From the NCBI RefSeq assembly GCF_041146795.1, contig NC_135176.1:11903286-11967285 (forward strand): a stretch of 64,000 nt of DNA, written 5' to 3'. This DNA is from Maylandia zebra. Lineage: Eukaryota > Chordata > Actinopteri > Cichliformes > Cichlidae. Every line of letters begins with the position of its first letter. Positions within the stretch are counted from its first letter, which is position 1. Of this stretch, positions 1 to 12,819 are shown piece after piece. The position numbers were made by a program, and so were the translations under genes. The notes below the pieces were generated by a model. The model worked only from the letters and a program-made list of their open reading frames with translations, was not told the DNA's origin and did no database searches.

Positions 1-3000
1 CAAATCATCTCAAACTTCTTAAACGTGACATTGAGTTCACCTCGTTTTATCTGTGCCATGAAGAATTAAGGTGGTGCTGCATGGGAAAGGGAGTTCAACC
101 CAGTACTAGCAAGATGTACCTAATAAAGTGGACAGTGAGTGAAAATCAGTAAAAAAGTTTAAACACTTAAATTAAAAACAAACAAACAAAAAAACTCGGA
201 AACTGGAAAGTTTTAGTAGGAAAGTGTAATGAACTCATTGGCTGGACCCAGACTAAGAATGAAATTCAAGTATCACAGCACTATGTGAACTCTCCAGTTC
301 GCCATCAGTGGACATGTTCAGGTTTTGCCCCATGACATCACAGATTACATATGGCTTACTTAACATTAAAGGAAGAAAGAAATGTGTGTGGGAGGGCCCT
401 TTTCATTTCACCATCAGACCTGACACGATCTTGTTGTGACTCCACTAAAGCAAACAACGTTGTAATGCACATGCAGCCAACACCCTCAACTGGAGATCTG
501 AATCACTAGATCTAGGTCACACACACACTGCGAGGCCCATTTTTCTTCTTCATCTGACACACAATGTGTGGCCACACCCGATTCTTAAACGTAACCTTTT
601 GTAGTGAAGCAAGAATAAATGTTACATCCTGTGAATTAGCTATATTTTAGAGACACACGGGGGGGGGGGGGGGGGTGATCATCATCACTCAGATGATGAT
701 AACAGCTTCTAAAAGAACCTCATTTATGTAGATTCTCACTCCTTTGAATGATGAAGTACCATAAAAACCTTTCCGAAAGGTCAGTATTAGTGCAGTGTCA
801 CTGAGGAGCTCTCACACACGTTAGTTTCAGGTCATGTCATTTCATGCCACAAATAAAAAGAGAGGAAGCAAATTCACATAATGTGACTGGTCTCAGTGCC
901 AGAAAAAGGAAAGCTTTCTCTTTTTTATAAAAGGAATAAATAGATTTGAAAAAGCCAAATGTCTTAATGATGGCATAATGGCTCTGAGCCTGCAGCTACT
1001 GAGGACAATCACTGTGTGCTTTAGAGCAAGAGTTCAGTGACACCAGCAAGGCCGATGACGTCAGTAGAGGCAGTTATATAACTGCTGCTGAACATTTTGT
1101 CTGTCATAGTTACAAGGCCAAAGAGGGTGACATGAATACCAGTCATACTCTCAGGAGTCATGTGCAACATAGTTCCACTGGCCAAAGGAAGAAAAAGGCA
1201 AGCAGGCCTCGGTATAGAGGGGTATGGAACAAAAGGGAACGCTCTGATTAATGATAACAGTCTGCATGTCTGTCTTATGTCTGCCCTTACGGCTATAAAT
1301 GCTTCCACATTATCTTCTTACTGGAGATTGATCAAGAATTCACAAGTCTAAAAATTCCCAAACAGCACATCAGACCAACAGGTCAAAAGAGTCTAAAGAT
1401 GATAAAACAGAGAAAATAAGACTGGGATGTGTCTGCAAAGTTTGCTAAAAACTATAACAGTTTGAACAAACACTACAAATAGAAATTATTTAGACATACA
1501 CAGTAGGCCGCACAAGATTATCAACAAACAAAAAACCTGAAAAAAATCATCATTTAGAGAAGTTCATAATTTAAAACTGTCAGTTTCACTTGGTATTAAT
1601 TTAATTTAATGGCGACTGTTGCTTCTAGCACCATCGAAGATAAACCCTGTAGCAATAAATGGTGTAAATAAACAGTGGCTTTTGGCCTTAACCCAAATAC
1701 TGTTACACACTGTACTGACACCTCTGCCATCACTGATTATCCTTATAGGCCACTTTCTTAACTGGGTCTTTTATTGATTCCTAAACAAATTTTATCAGAG
1801 GAAATAAGCAGAATTCCACAGAGTCAGTATAACAATTTCATTATCACTGTCACAAAAATATGCCAGCACTGATATAAGGAAATGATAAGGTGTGTGCCAT
1901 GTGATCCCATGGACCATTTAGTACAAGCTTTCAACTGGAACCATTTCTTACTTCCCATCAGGAGTCATTGTTCTCTGAAATATGTTACCTAAGAATCAGA
2001 AATACCGGACAACAGCGATCTAAAGCCAACAAATAAAGGCTGTGGATTGGCCTTTAAAGGGTAAGCGTCACTTCAATGTTTTTATAATCATTTTAACTAA
2101 GTAATTTGACTGATTTTTATTGGACAATACACATTTCACATGCATTCAAAGTTGCTAAATATAGTTGTTCGCCTATATTTGACTGTAAAGCTAAATTGTG
2201 GCTGCTTTAAAGCCAGCTGTCTGCAACAGAAAGGCTCTGAAATATTCTCTGCCCAGCTGTGACAGATGGTATACAGAATTTGCAAAGACACTTACTTCTT
2301 ACACCAACCATAACCTGAGAATCAGTGCCTTAGCAAAATCATGTAACATGGAACTTGAGGCAAAGAGTGGAAATAAAGTTCCACTAAAAAAAAAAAAGCC
2401 TACACAAAGGAGCCGACAAGTTAATGTGTTTATGTATTTTCTGGCAGCAGTCCATTTTTAATAGCGTATGGTTGAGGCGAATACATCAAAAAATAAACCA
2501 CACTATATATATATATTTTTTTTAAAAGCACAATCTCTTGCCATTTATTACTTTAAATTAATTTTATACCTGAGATAGCAATATCTCACTCAAGGCCATA
2601 GTGCTTTAGAGAATATCGGCATGGCTGTGGCCTTGTCCCTGCAAACCATTCAGAGCTGTACTAATATTCAATAAACAGCACTCACTCTTGTGTGATATTG
2701 CTTGATTAAGCTGTCTCAGACCAAGGATGATGCCCTCTAGTTTGATAGTGAATCACTGAAGCAATTTCCCTGGTTCCAGCTTCTCAAATGTAAGCCTTCG
2801 CTGCTTTTTTCCAGTTTGCACCCAACTTGGTTTGATATAAATCATAATTGTGGTTTTTCTATATTTTTATTAACCAATTATAATTGGGCCTTAAAGAAAC
2901 AGCCCTATTTGAATTTTAGGATTATAGATTCTGTACAGATTTTACCATTAAAACATAAACATGTTCGCTTCAACAACAATATTCAGCTACTGTAGCAAGA

Positions 3001-4250
3001 ACCATTAATCTGAAAAATTCAAATTCCATTATAACTTTAAGATATAAAGTTCAATTAAATTTCAAGACGTTTGGAAGGTTTTTTTCCCCAAGTTCAGCTG
3101 CAAAAGCCAACTAACACCTTGATGAAACTAATCCTCATGGGGACAATCCCAGGAAGAGAAAGACAACGAGTTATGTCTGCCACAGGGGATAAGTTCATTA
3201 GAGTTACCAGCATCTCACATTAGAGACACATTACTTCCCAGAGTTCAAGTAGCGGACACACATTAACACCAAATATTCGGATGAGACTGCGTAAACTGGG
3301 CCTTAAGGGTTGATTCCTATGGGTTACCAATTCCAACAAGTAATAAAAAGACACAATAGGACAAAGAAATACCCTGAATGAACCAATGAAAAACTGCATT
3401 TTGTTCTCATAAGTGTAAATTTGAGATTTTTGGTTCAAATTGCTGCATCTTTGCAAGACTTTGCTGTTGACAGCTGTTGGAGATTCGTTCAAAATTAATG
3501 GCAACACTGCTTTCCCAGCAGAGCTAACATAACATCATGGTCTGAGCTCAGTTTGTTTGTCATTGTGACAAAGATCCAAAACACATCTCCAGGAAATGAA
3601 AGGCTATAACTACTAAGATATAGAGCAATAGAGCGCAACATCAGAAAGCTCAGCTAACAGAAAGCTGATATGATCTGGGGTAACATCGGGGTCAGCAAGT
3701 GCACAGCAATAAAACTATTCCCTTTGACAACTTCATTAGACTTGGACACTAAATTAAGAATTCAAAGGTGTTGCTTTAGCAAGAAATTCTGGCTCTTTAG
3801 AAGAAGGTGGTTCAAGACTTTTGCACTGTACATGTATCTAAATAAAAAATGTTTTCCATAAATACAACCGACTATAATAACATTGTTGCAGAAATGCTGT
3901 TGTTTGTGATGTGGTTTGACTGAGTTAATTACTTCTTGTAATTGGCTCCATTGTCCTTCGGTCACTTGGTTGTAAGATTATGGTCATTAAACTTTAACTA
4001 CAGTTGAAGGAAGTTCCTAGAGAAGCCACAGTGATTTCAGGTTTAGTTAACTTCCTTAACATTCAGCTCTGTCCTAAACAAGGTTATTATAGTTAACTTA
4101 GACATAAAACTGGATGTGAAAAAATATATATAAATATCAAATTTTTAATATAATATAGTTAAAAAATAAACAAATTAATTAAAATACTATAATAATAATA
4201 ACAATTTGACTGACACTTTAAATAAACTAATTTCATTTTTTCACCCTGGT
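1..4250. other. Left flank without recognisable gene
   Basis: AT-rich sequence with short scattered open frames only (none above about 95 codons), none resembling a known family and none flanked by convincing splice signals. A pure G run lies at about 660-676 and a short TA run near 2503-2516. It could be intron or 3' UTR of a minus-strand gene whose 5' exon is proposed at 7567, but I cannot show that. Confidence 0.5.
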
Positions 4251-4254
4251 GTTT

Positions 4255-4310
4255 ACGACAGAATTGCCTAATTTCCTTCGGGATTAATAAAGTATTCTGA
4301 TTCTGATTGG
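4255..4310 (+). repeat. LINE (L2/Rex1-type) 3' tail, severely truncated
   Basis: The stretch reads as the typical 3' end of a fish L2/Rex1-like LINE: a TTTCCTTCGGGATTAATAAAG-like motif followed by short TTCTGA repeats. No coding sequence remains upstream, so it is a dead 5'-truncated copy on the plus strand. Class assignment rests on my memory of such tails. Confidence 0.55.
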
Positions 4311-6280
4311 CTGTTGGGGAAGTTCATTAAAAATCACTGTGGCTTTTGTAGGAGACAAGTGAGCCATGGACAATGGGGCCAATTACGAGAAGTCTCAGTC
4401 AAACCACAACACAAACAACAGCATTTCTGGAACAATGTTGCGATAGTCAGTTGCATTTATAGATTTATAGACTGTAAAAGTCTTTAACAACCCTTCAATT
4501 CTCAATATTTTGCTTCCAAGGAGCCAGCCTTTCTTATAATTTTTGGATTTGAGTAGCAGTTCTCCAGGCTAGGAAGGTTTTTTAAAGAGGAGTCATTTCT
4601 CTTGTTAATTCATTACGTCACTTCACACTGAGACAATCAAGCATAAAAATGGACCTAACTCAAAGGATGACCCAGTTGTGTTCTCACATAACAGACAACT
4701 GAGCAAATAATCAATTTTAACAAGTATCTTTAGGAACTTTAATAGAAGCCTGTTGAAAAACACATTTTTTTCCCATTTCTTTAGGTGAATCTATGAAAAA
4801 GAAAAACATAGCACATTTTCAACATGAATAAAATTGTTTTTTTACACTAACAAAATTATTTCCAAGGAGCTGTTAGCTGTACAAAATTGGCATATCTCGC
4901 TTTGTGTCCTTAAAAGCTTTTGAGAGAAATGAAAAAGTCGAAGTGAAACAACAAGAGCTGTTGTTGGTAAGAAGCAGTGAAAGTCTAGCTCTGATAGAAA
5001 TTACAAATACTCTGAATGCCTCTTTCATGTAGTCAGGGAGCCTGTTTCCCATCTCTCTCAGCTTTTTTTCTGTTTTATTACCTCGAACTTACCTATTTAA
5101 ATGTTTTGGCTGCTGCTCTGTCCAAGTACGCATGCCACTGTGGTGCTCATGTCTGCTTTTCTTGATGTCTGTGGAAATAACTGGCTAACCTAAAGTCTTA
5201 CATTGTATTTGTATGCCTTCTAGTTTTCTGTGGAAGATTTTATATCAATATGGTTTGTTAAAGAAAAAAGCAAAACACCGTGATAAGACTTGAAGTCAAT
5301 GTCAGTACTGAGACAATAAGGCCAAAATGAGCTAATCACACACAAAAAGATGACACCTCTGGTGTTCGGAGGTAAGCGGGACTTGGTTATTTGCAACCTC
5401 TGATCTATTAATCAACCTGTTGTGAGATTACACCCCATTTCATGTGTTTGTGATGAATCATCATGGGTTGAACATTCAACATTCATTCTATGTGGAGCGC
5501 GGCTCTGTTTTCTTAAAGAGACAGAAAGCAGGAGGAGTCCCTTTGCTGTAACACAGACCTACACCATTTGTGCATGCCCAGTCACACTAAGCAGCTCTAG
5601 CAATATTCAGACTAGCTTTCAGTTTAAGCTTGCAGGACATGGCCCAGTAACCTACTTTCCCCACAACATGCTCTGTAACATCAGAGAAGAGGCTATGTGT
5701 CATCAGTTAACTAACCTTCACCACAGCATAGTTTCAGCAAAGAGATGAAAGAAGAAGAAAAAATCACAGACACTAATCAGAGTTATATGTCAGGACAGAA
5801 ATGTCTACAAGGCCCCATGCTCAGTTTATACTTAAAGGTGAAATAAATCCAGATAGAACTTATAATATAACTTATATTCCCTGCATTTAAAGGTCTCCGG
5901 GGGAGGAGACTAAAACTAAAAAAAGACCACATGAAGAAGATTAGAGAAGAAAACTTTCAATTTGAGAGCAGAAAAGTCTCAAATTGCCATTCCACTGAGT
6001 ACAGGGCAAGCGAATTACATTACAATAAATGTTGGTTATAAAAAAACAAACAGATGTGTAACATTTGTGGCAGCATTTCTCAAAACTCTGAAATCCTTGT
6101 TTGACTCGAACACATCTTAGCAGAACCTTAGCAGATTGGGTTTCCCTTTTTTCTTCTGTGCACAGACTCGTGTATCAGGTGATCAGCACTGTTAATGGTT
6201 AAACCCCACTACCTGACACCCTCAAACCAGTCTTCTGGGTTACCACACACAAAAAAAACCGAAACACCCACACAGTCTGA
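4311..6280. other. Non-coding stretch, nothing recognised
   Basis: Ordinary AT-rich intergenic or intronic sequence. The longest open frame, 108 codons at 5422-5748 on the plus strand, has no recognisable domain and no splice or start context, so I do not call it. Confidence 0.5.
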
Positions 6281-6321
6281 CAGCTGTGTCAGTGGTGCAC
6301 AGTGCACCACTGACACAGCTG
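6281..6321. repeat. Perfect 41-bp palindrome (hairpin)
   Basis: Two 20-base arms are exact reverse complements of each other around a single central A at 6301. Each arm contains CAGCTGTGTCAGTGGTGCAC or its complement. The flanking sequence is unremarkable. Function unknown; it could be the end-joined remnant of a miniature inverted-repeat element or a recent inverted duplication. Confidence 0.9.
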
Positions 6322-7083
6322 GTCCAGGCTCACTCTACATTTGTTTATCACCCAGAAGCCAAATTTTTTAGTCTGACAAGTAGTGGATGGCCTTCTCCAT
6401 GATACCTGTCAGTTACTGGAAGCTGTAAAAGGATTGTGATTGACTCCTATATACTGTTTTTATAGTGGTAGACCTAATGCCAAAAGTGGAATCCACAACG
6501 TTTTCAAGCTCACCGTGTAACAATGTTCTGATTGTCCCATTTAGCAGCAGGATTAGAATTGGCTGAAGGGAGAAGAAGACAGCATGAGTCATGAGGCAGG
6601 CCCAAATGTTTAGCAGCACGATATAAAGAGGAGCATATGGTGCAATGAACAGCCCAGTTCAGTCAGTCATGGAACAGCCTCATCCTGCCCCGCTCAGCTG
6701 TCAGCACACATCCTCATCACTGCTCATGGCTCCTGGGCCAACCTCAGCACTGACACAGCAAGCCGGAAAAATGGCACAAGCCTCAACACGAGTGTAAGTA
6801 GATGGACACACAGGATAATCTTTTAGACTCTGACAGCAGCACACTTTGGAGCAAAGATAAAAAACAACCAAAATGCCCCGGATCCCTGGCTCTGGGTTTT
6901 GTTTCGCATCAGGTCCCCGAACTACAGCTGTGACTGACATAGCATCGGTCATTCAGATCAGACATTCAGATGTATATCAGAGCTGATTTTACTAGGACAA
7001 GTGTCTTGGCTTATCAGACTCTAGTTTGTTTGTCTGTTCGTGCCAATTAAGCCACATTCATATTTCATTCCTCATATTTCAAA

Positions 7084-7146
<63 letters not shown>
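7084..7146. repeat. (CA)n microsatellite
   Basis: About thirty uninterrupted CA dinucleotides. Open frames across it (poly Thr-His) are artefacts of the repeat. Confidence 0.98.
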
Positions 7147-7147
<1 letters not shown>

Positions 7148-7566
7148 GAATCTTCCTTTTTCAGATGGAGTCAAGTGTCTCCATATGGAAAAAACTGACA
7201 TTTCAGAGCTAGGTCAGCACATAGGTTCCATTATACAGTAGTTACTGCACTTACTAAGATTCTTACACAGCTTCCCACAATATAATGATTATAACACACA
7301 CTAAAGGACTAAGACTTTCTTCACTTAGTAAACAGAAATTAAAAAAAAAAACAGTCTAAACAGTTATGTATGTGTTTGATTGGGACATAAAGAAGCAGAT
7401 ATACCATCTATTGATATTATAAACACTGTGAAACAGACTGAGCCAGGAGAAGAGGGTAGCTACTAAAAACAACTTTTTAAAATATTATTATTATTTGAAA
7501 GTTTCCAATTTGAAGCCACATTTATAACAACCGTAACAAGTAACGAGCACAAAGCCGGACACTCAC

Positions 7567-7800
7567 CTTATTCTGCCGAATAATGATCCAAACAGGAGCG
7601 GCTGTATGTGTTTGTGAGTCTGGGTTTTAACAAATAAAACTCAGACGTGTTACATTCCAGAAAGTTGCTCACATGTGAAACTGCACTGCAGTCTGCTAAC
7701 GATTCCTGCCGCTGTCTGTATTTAGGCTGCAGCACGCTGCTGAGGTGACCCAGCCTACAAACCTCACACGTTCATTAGAGCGCGCTGGTCAGTCCGCCTC
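7567..7800 (-). other. Possible 5' non-coding exon of a minus-strand gene
   Basis: Read on the minus strand, this GC-rich stretch ends in GAATAAG followed by GTGAGT (plus-strand ACTCAC at 7561-7566), a strong splice-donor match. It contains no useful open frame, so it would be 5' UTR. The gene body would lie to the left, through the otherwise unexplained 1-7.5 kb and beyond the window. In human, HMGN5 and SH3BGRL lie beyond BRWD3, so an sh3bgrl-type gene is a guess only. The transcription start is unknown; the right boundary is arbitrary. Confidence 0.3.
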
Positions 7801-7844
7801 CTGTCCGCGGACTCATGCAGGCTGAATGAAGAGCCTCCGGCAGC

Positions 7845-9847
7845 TATGGCAAGCCGTTAGAGCCATAAATCGCCACTTTCCTAACCCGTTTGGTTAAGAA
7901 ATGGCGTAAAAAACGCCGTTTAATTATTCAAAACGCCGAAAAAAGCGGCGTTCTGTTCCGACAAACGCCGCTTTTTCCGCCACTCGGATGGCGCCCTGAA
8001 CGCACCATCCGAGTGACGTAAAAAGCGGCGTTCAAAGACAGACGGAAACGCCGTTTTTTACGCTACTCGGCACAAAACGCCGTTTTTATGCATCTTTGAA
8101 CGGCGTTTTTTACGGCGTTCTCTGCCAGCTGTAACGGCGTTTAAAACGGCGTTTTATTGAAATTATGCAGGGCACTCCCCATGGTTCCCTCATCCAATTA
8201 CTTTCAACTCATTTCACCCAATCAAAGAAGAGGAAGTGCAGACCACACTAATGCATCACCGATTCACCTTGCTGCTAAGTGATTGCCTATTCAGTACCAG
8301 TGCTTGTCACAGTATTCACTTGTATTATAATCCCACTATGCATTTTGATGTGTTTAAGGCATGATCGAGCAAACAAACGACAGAATACTTTTTCTGAAAC
8401 CTTAACTGTGTTACCTGTTATGGCAGCTAACAGGTAATGAGCAGAGCTAGCTCTGCTCATTTCTGAGCTTCTTTCTTATTTTCCTCTTTACTTCTCTTAA
8501 CCTTTAACTTATGTTTTAGCAATCAGATCCTGCCATCTTGCATTACCGCTTCGTGCTAGTTATGTTGACTTTTCTCTTCTTTTGTCTCCACTTTTTTCAC
8601 CCGTGTTTGGACACTCGGCGCATGGCTCCTTTGTTTACATTAGGGATCAGCTGTTAGCGCTGCGCCCTGCAGCTGCGCTACCGGCAGACAGACCCTACAT
8701 CCCCAGTGAGGGAAGAAACGGGGGTGATGTCTCCCGAGGACACCTCACACACCATCTCTCCTTCCTGTAATCACTTTAAATGTCTCTCGTCTTGTCCGCC
8801 CGCAGCAGCTGGAAGCCGGGCAGCCTACTCACAGAGGGAGTACCGGGATACTGCCACTGTGACCGGGTTAGCGTCATTAGCTCCTCAATCATATCAGGGA
8901 GCGATCTCACATTTAAAGTGATTACAGGAAGGAGAGATGGTGTGTGAGGTGTCCTCGGGAGACATCACCCCCGTTTCTTCCCTCACTGGGGATGTAGGGT
9001 CTGTCTGCCGGTAGCGCAGCTGCAGGGCACAGCGCTAACAGCTGATCCCTAATGTAAACAAAGGAGCCATGCGCCGAGTGTCCAAACACGGGTGAAAAAA
9101 GTGGAGACAAAAGAAGAGAAAAGTCAACATAACTAGCACGAAGCGGTAATGCAAGATGGCAGGATCTGATTGCTAAAACATAAGTTAAAGGTTAAGAGAA
9201 GTAAAGAGGAAAATAAGAAAGAAGCTCAGAAATGAGCAGAGCTAGCTCTGCTCATTACCTGTTAGCTGCCATAACAGGTAACACAGTTAAGGTTTCAGAA
9301 AAAGTATTCTGTCGTTTGTTTGCTCGATCATGCCTTAAACACATCAAAATGCATAGTGGGATTATAATACAAGTGAATACTGTGACAAGCACTGGTACTG
9401 AATAGGCAATCACTTAGCAGCAAGGTGAATCGGTGATGCATTAGTGTGGTCTGCACTTCCTCTTCTTTGATTGGGTGAAATGAGTTGAAAGTAATTGGAT
9501 GAGGGAACCATGGGGAGTGCCCTGCATAATTTCAATAAAACGCCGTTTTAAACGCCGTTACAGCTGGCAGAGAACGCCGTAAAAAACGCCGTTCAAAGAT
9601 GCATAAAAACGGCGTTTTGTGCCGAGTAGCGTAAAAAACGGCGTTTCCGTCTGTCTTTGAACGCCGCTTTTTACGTCACTCGGATGGTGCGTTCAGGGCG
9701 CCATCCGAGTGGCGGAAAAAGCGGCGTTTGTCGGAACAGAACGCCGCTTTTTTCGGCGTTTTGAATAATTAAACGGCGTTTTTTACGCCATTTCTTAACC
9801 AAACGGGTTAGGAAAGTGGCGATTTATGGCTCTAACGGCTTGCCATA
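7845..9847. mobile_element. 2-kb palindromic DNA transposon, IS3EU-like
   Basis: The element is one giant inverted repeat: left arm 7845-8783 and right arm 8909-9847 are each 939 bases with no net indel, around a 125-base spacer. The arms agreed wherever I compared them; the only difference found is 8663 versus 9029, a C-to-T change at a CpG. The ends read TATGGCAAGCC / GGCTTGCCATA and are flanked by a perfect 6-bp direct repeat GGCAGC (7839-7844 and 9848-9853), a target-site duplication. Six-base duplications with TATGG termini are what I recall for the IS3EU superfamily. The outer ~300 bases of each arm carry many CGCCG/CGGCG motifs, as expected for transposase-binding repeats. There is no transposase; the two mirror-image 62-codon frames resemble the N-terminal part of a LINE ORF2 and are probably captured sequence. 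Near identity of the arms implies a recent insertion. Confidence 0.88.
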
Positions 9848-9853
9848 GGCAGC

Positions 9854-10100
9854 AGCCAGTGTGCGGCCGCGCTCACAGCCCCGCCCACTGGTCCACATAC
9901 TATATTAAGTTACGTGAGCAGGCTGGTTGCAGTCTGCCGAAGAGCGGAGGCGGTCTTTTAAGCCCCGCCTGTTCTCACGACGTCATTGGAGGAAAGTGCC
10001 ATCCAATACCGCCCTCTCCATAGGGTTACCGTAAGGGGGCGTGGCTGGACCTCCATCCAGCCTTTCAGTTGTCTGCGTTTGGGGGTTTCTCGGCCAACCA
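9854..10100. promoter_or_regulatory. GC-rich promoter-like sequence beside the palindrome
   Basis: The stretch has GC-box-like CCCCGCC motifs (near 9880 and 9963), an ACGTCA half site near 9979 and CCAAT near 10002, unlike the AT-rich surroundings. With the GC-rich 7567-7840 on the other side of the palindrome it may be one former CpG-island promoter split by the insertion. There is no transcript evidence. Confidence 0.35.
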
Positions 10101-10618
10101 ACACTACAGGTAGATTATCGCGTGGGTGCAACACAACTGAAGATTTTAAGGCGTTTTGAAGATCACATTTTGGCTGTTTCACACACCACTGTTCGGCTTA
10201 TTTGTGTGACTCGTGGTCTCTGGGTCAGCCACAGAGACCACGTAAAGTTTGTTGGTCTGAGAGGCGCACCACTGAGTCGTACCTGTCCCCTACTTTCTCC
10301 TCAGTCCAACCAATCAGTGGACGCTGCAGCGCCACCTTTAGTTCAGTGCGTAATATCTGCATGGGTAAACTGCTAAGGGTGCAACAGCTCAAATGAGTCA
10401 CTCCAGTATATGCAGTTGGTTGAGGCTGAAAGAGTTGTACCTCACTGAGTTTCTCTGGTTTGCTATTTTACATTACAGCTATAGCATTACAGGTCACTAC
10501 TCATGCATACCATGCATACTTCACATACAATGAAAATGGTTGAGATGTTAGTGGATAAGCAGATATGCTTTTAAATGCTGTGTTGTAGGTCAAAGCAACT
10601 GGGGTCCAAACATCTGTC
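10101..10618. other. Intergenic, no feature recognised
   Basis: A small hairpin, GTGGTCTCTG with its complement, lies at 10213-10242. The 111-codon frame at 10041-10376 shows no recognisable family and no conserved start context. Confidence 0.4.
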
Positions 10619-10790
10619 AGTCTAGAATTGTCCTGCCCAGAGCCCAGACCTGAACATTATTGAAGCGGTGTGGGATCACCCTGACAGTGAACATCCAAAG
10701 AAGAGCTTTGAACGTCCTTCAAGAACCCTTGGAGAACTATTCCTGAAGAAGAAAGCTGCCTAAGAGAGTTTAGATTGACTTTCAAGCTCA
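10619..10790 (+). mobile_element. Tc1-like transposase C-terminal remnant
   Basis: In one frame the sequence reads PAQSPDLNIIEAVWDH, the well-known block around the third acidic residue of the DDE domain in Tc1-type transposases, then a short degraded tail. Nothing upstream matches the rest of the transposase and no terminal inverted repeats were found, so it is a relic. Confidence 0.75.
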
Positions 10791-12819
10791 TTACAATTGT
10801 GAAAACTCTGTTTTTGCCCTATATACTCTATGTTCTTGTTTGTACAAAAATCACTGGACCTATTTTTCAGTTTCCAATCAAAATATAAAGAAATAACAGG
10901 TGGCTCTTTGCTTTTGCACAATGCTTTATTTAGAAATCTGCATTATTTCTAGGGTGGCATATAAACAGAAGAAAATTTATGTGACAGGAAAGGTTAACTC
11001 CTTTTGAAAAAGGCAGCTGAAGCACATGTTCAGATCACACTCCTGCAGATCAGTTCTGGAGGCATTTGTACAAAGTTAGACTGATTTGTGGTTTTTCCTA
11101 TGTCTAAAGACAAGGTAGCATGTAACACTCTAAAACAATTCTGTTGTGAGAGTTGCATCCAAAGCATGATCAAATAGGCCAACACCCCCACTCCTTCACT
11201 TCATCTGTCAAAAGATATGCTGTCTAATAGACCTCTCACAGGATGTGTGTCTCTAAATCACTCCTCAGAGGGGAAACAAGGCCAAATGCTTCGAGTGGGT
11301 TAAGACATACTTGTATTTCACAGCGGACTGACTATTAAATAATGAATTTCGTTATTCATGACTGTAACAGAAGGGATGCTGCCAGAAGGGAGAATGACAC
11401 CACAGCATATCAAATCATTTTCAGGCCACATAGATGTTTTGTCTGCAAAGAAAACTCTTTTGCAACTGCCTGCGAGAAACCGTGTGAGTCTGCCAGTCGT
11501 CGCACATCATTTTCCTTTATAATTTTCCCGGTGAATAGCTATTCATGAACAGGGCAAAGACCACATAGCTCTACGTGACGAGAAATAAATCTACACCATC
11601 CCTCCACTGTTATTCTATATATAAAAAGCTTTATCGTGGAGTCAAACCACACACATAAACACACACTCACACACAAAGAGTCCTCTTCAAACAATGACGA
11701 AGTGAACATAAGCTGCCAATTCTCTCAAAAGCAATATTTGAACAAACCACAGCAAACGGCAAGAGAACTTTTTTTTTCAATTTAACTGGAGATCACGAGG
11801 GAACCTTGAGAATGTACGTATGTGAGCGAGTACATGAAGCCACAACTCAAAAATCCAATAACAATCACAGCTTTGCTGCTGTGATCTGTGATGATGGGTG
11901 TTGTGTCAGCCAGCCGTGCACGGTGAGAAACTTCAAAAGAAGTTTATACGTGATCTTTGTTTGTTCATTTTTTGCTAGTTACAAAGAAGGAAAGCATAGG
12001 GTATTTATTTTCAGCTTCCCAAATAAAATAGTGACCTCACCTTGGTGGTTATTTGAGACTCAGACATGCTCTCAACCTTTCCATGAGTCTTTCTATCTAA
12101 GCCAATGAATGGAGCTTTTTCAGTTTTTAGATTTTCAAGGAATTGTGTGCAAGGTTCAGCTTCAGTATAACACCGATACATTCTGTGGTTTTTTGTGAAC
12201 ACGTGTGAATAATATACCATTAATGTTTACGCATGAACTATTTAAATACATAAGTCTGTCAAAAATGTGTGCTTCAAAAACATCTCATCATGAAAACATG
12301 TCAGGCTGTAAAACATGACTGTGCATCGCCCAGAAAACTTCACCCAGGGTGGCAGTAATAAAATAATGAAAATATATGTCTCAACAGTTCTGCATCATTT
12401 TGAGTAAAACTGCATAATTTAGTGTTACTTAATCTAAAAGTAAGAAAGGCCATGAGGTTTTCTCCTTCTTTCACTTACTCCCTTTAGGGGTCACCACAAC
12501 AGATCAGTTGCCTCTCTTTTAACCTATGCACAACATCCTCTACACCATCTTTCAAAAGTACTTCCTATCTCCTTTTACTACCCAAATGGACGCATACTTC
12601 ACCATAACGTGTTCTTACCCTGTTGTTTTATGTGGCTCATACAAATGAGAACAACCTTCCTTACAAAGATATTGCTGCAAGATGTTATGAACGAATCTGT
12701 AATTGACACAGGTGGATGGTTCGAAACTGTAAGCAAAGTACCAAAACTATGGCTTCATCCTAAACTGTTTACGCAGTCCTGCTACGAGCCGAGCCGCACT
12801 TATTATACTGGTGTGTTTA
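10791..12819. other. Intergenic, no gene recognised
   Basis: AT-rich sequence with scattered open frames up to about 100 codons, none resembling a known protein or flanked by exon signals. Confidence 0.45.

Noticed and set aside
5422-5748. 108-codon frame as a gene
   Set aside because: No family resemblance; composition like surrounding non-coding sequence.
7026-7241. Thr-His repeat protein
   Set aside because: Produced by the (CA)n microsatellite.
8582-9110. Mirror-image 62-codon frames in the palindrome as a new gene pair
   Set aside because: They are the same inverted-repeat sequence read on both strands; text resembles a LINE ORF fragment and there is no independent sign of expression.
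10041-10376. 111-codon frame as a gene
   Set aside because: No recognisable domain, GC-rich region where chance frames are long, and no splice or polyadenylation context.
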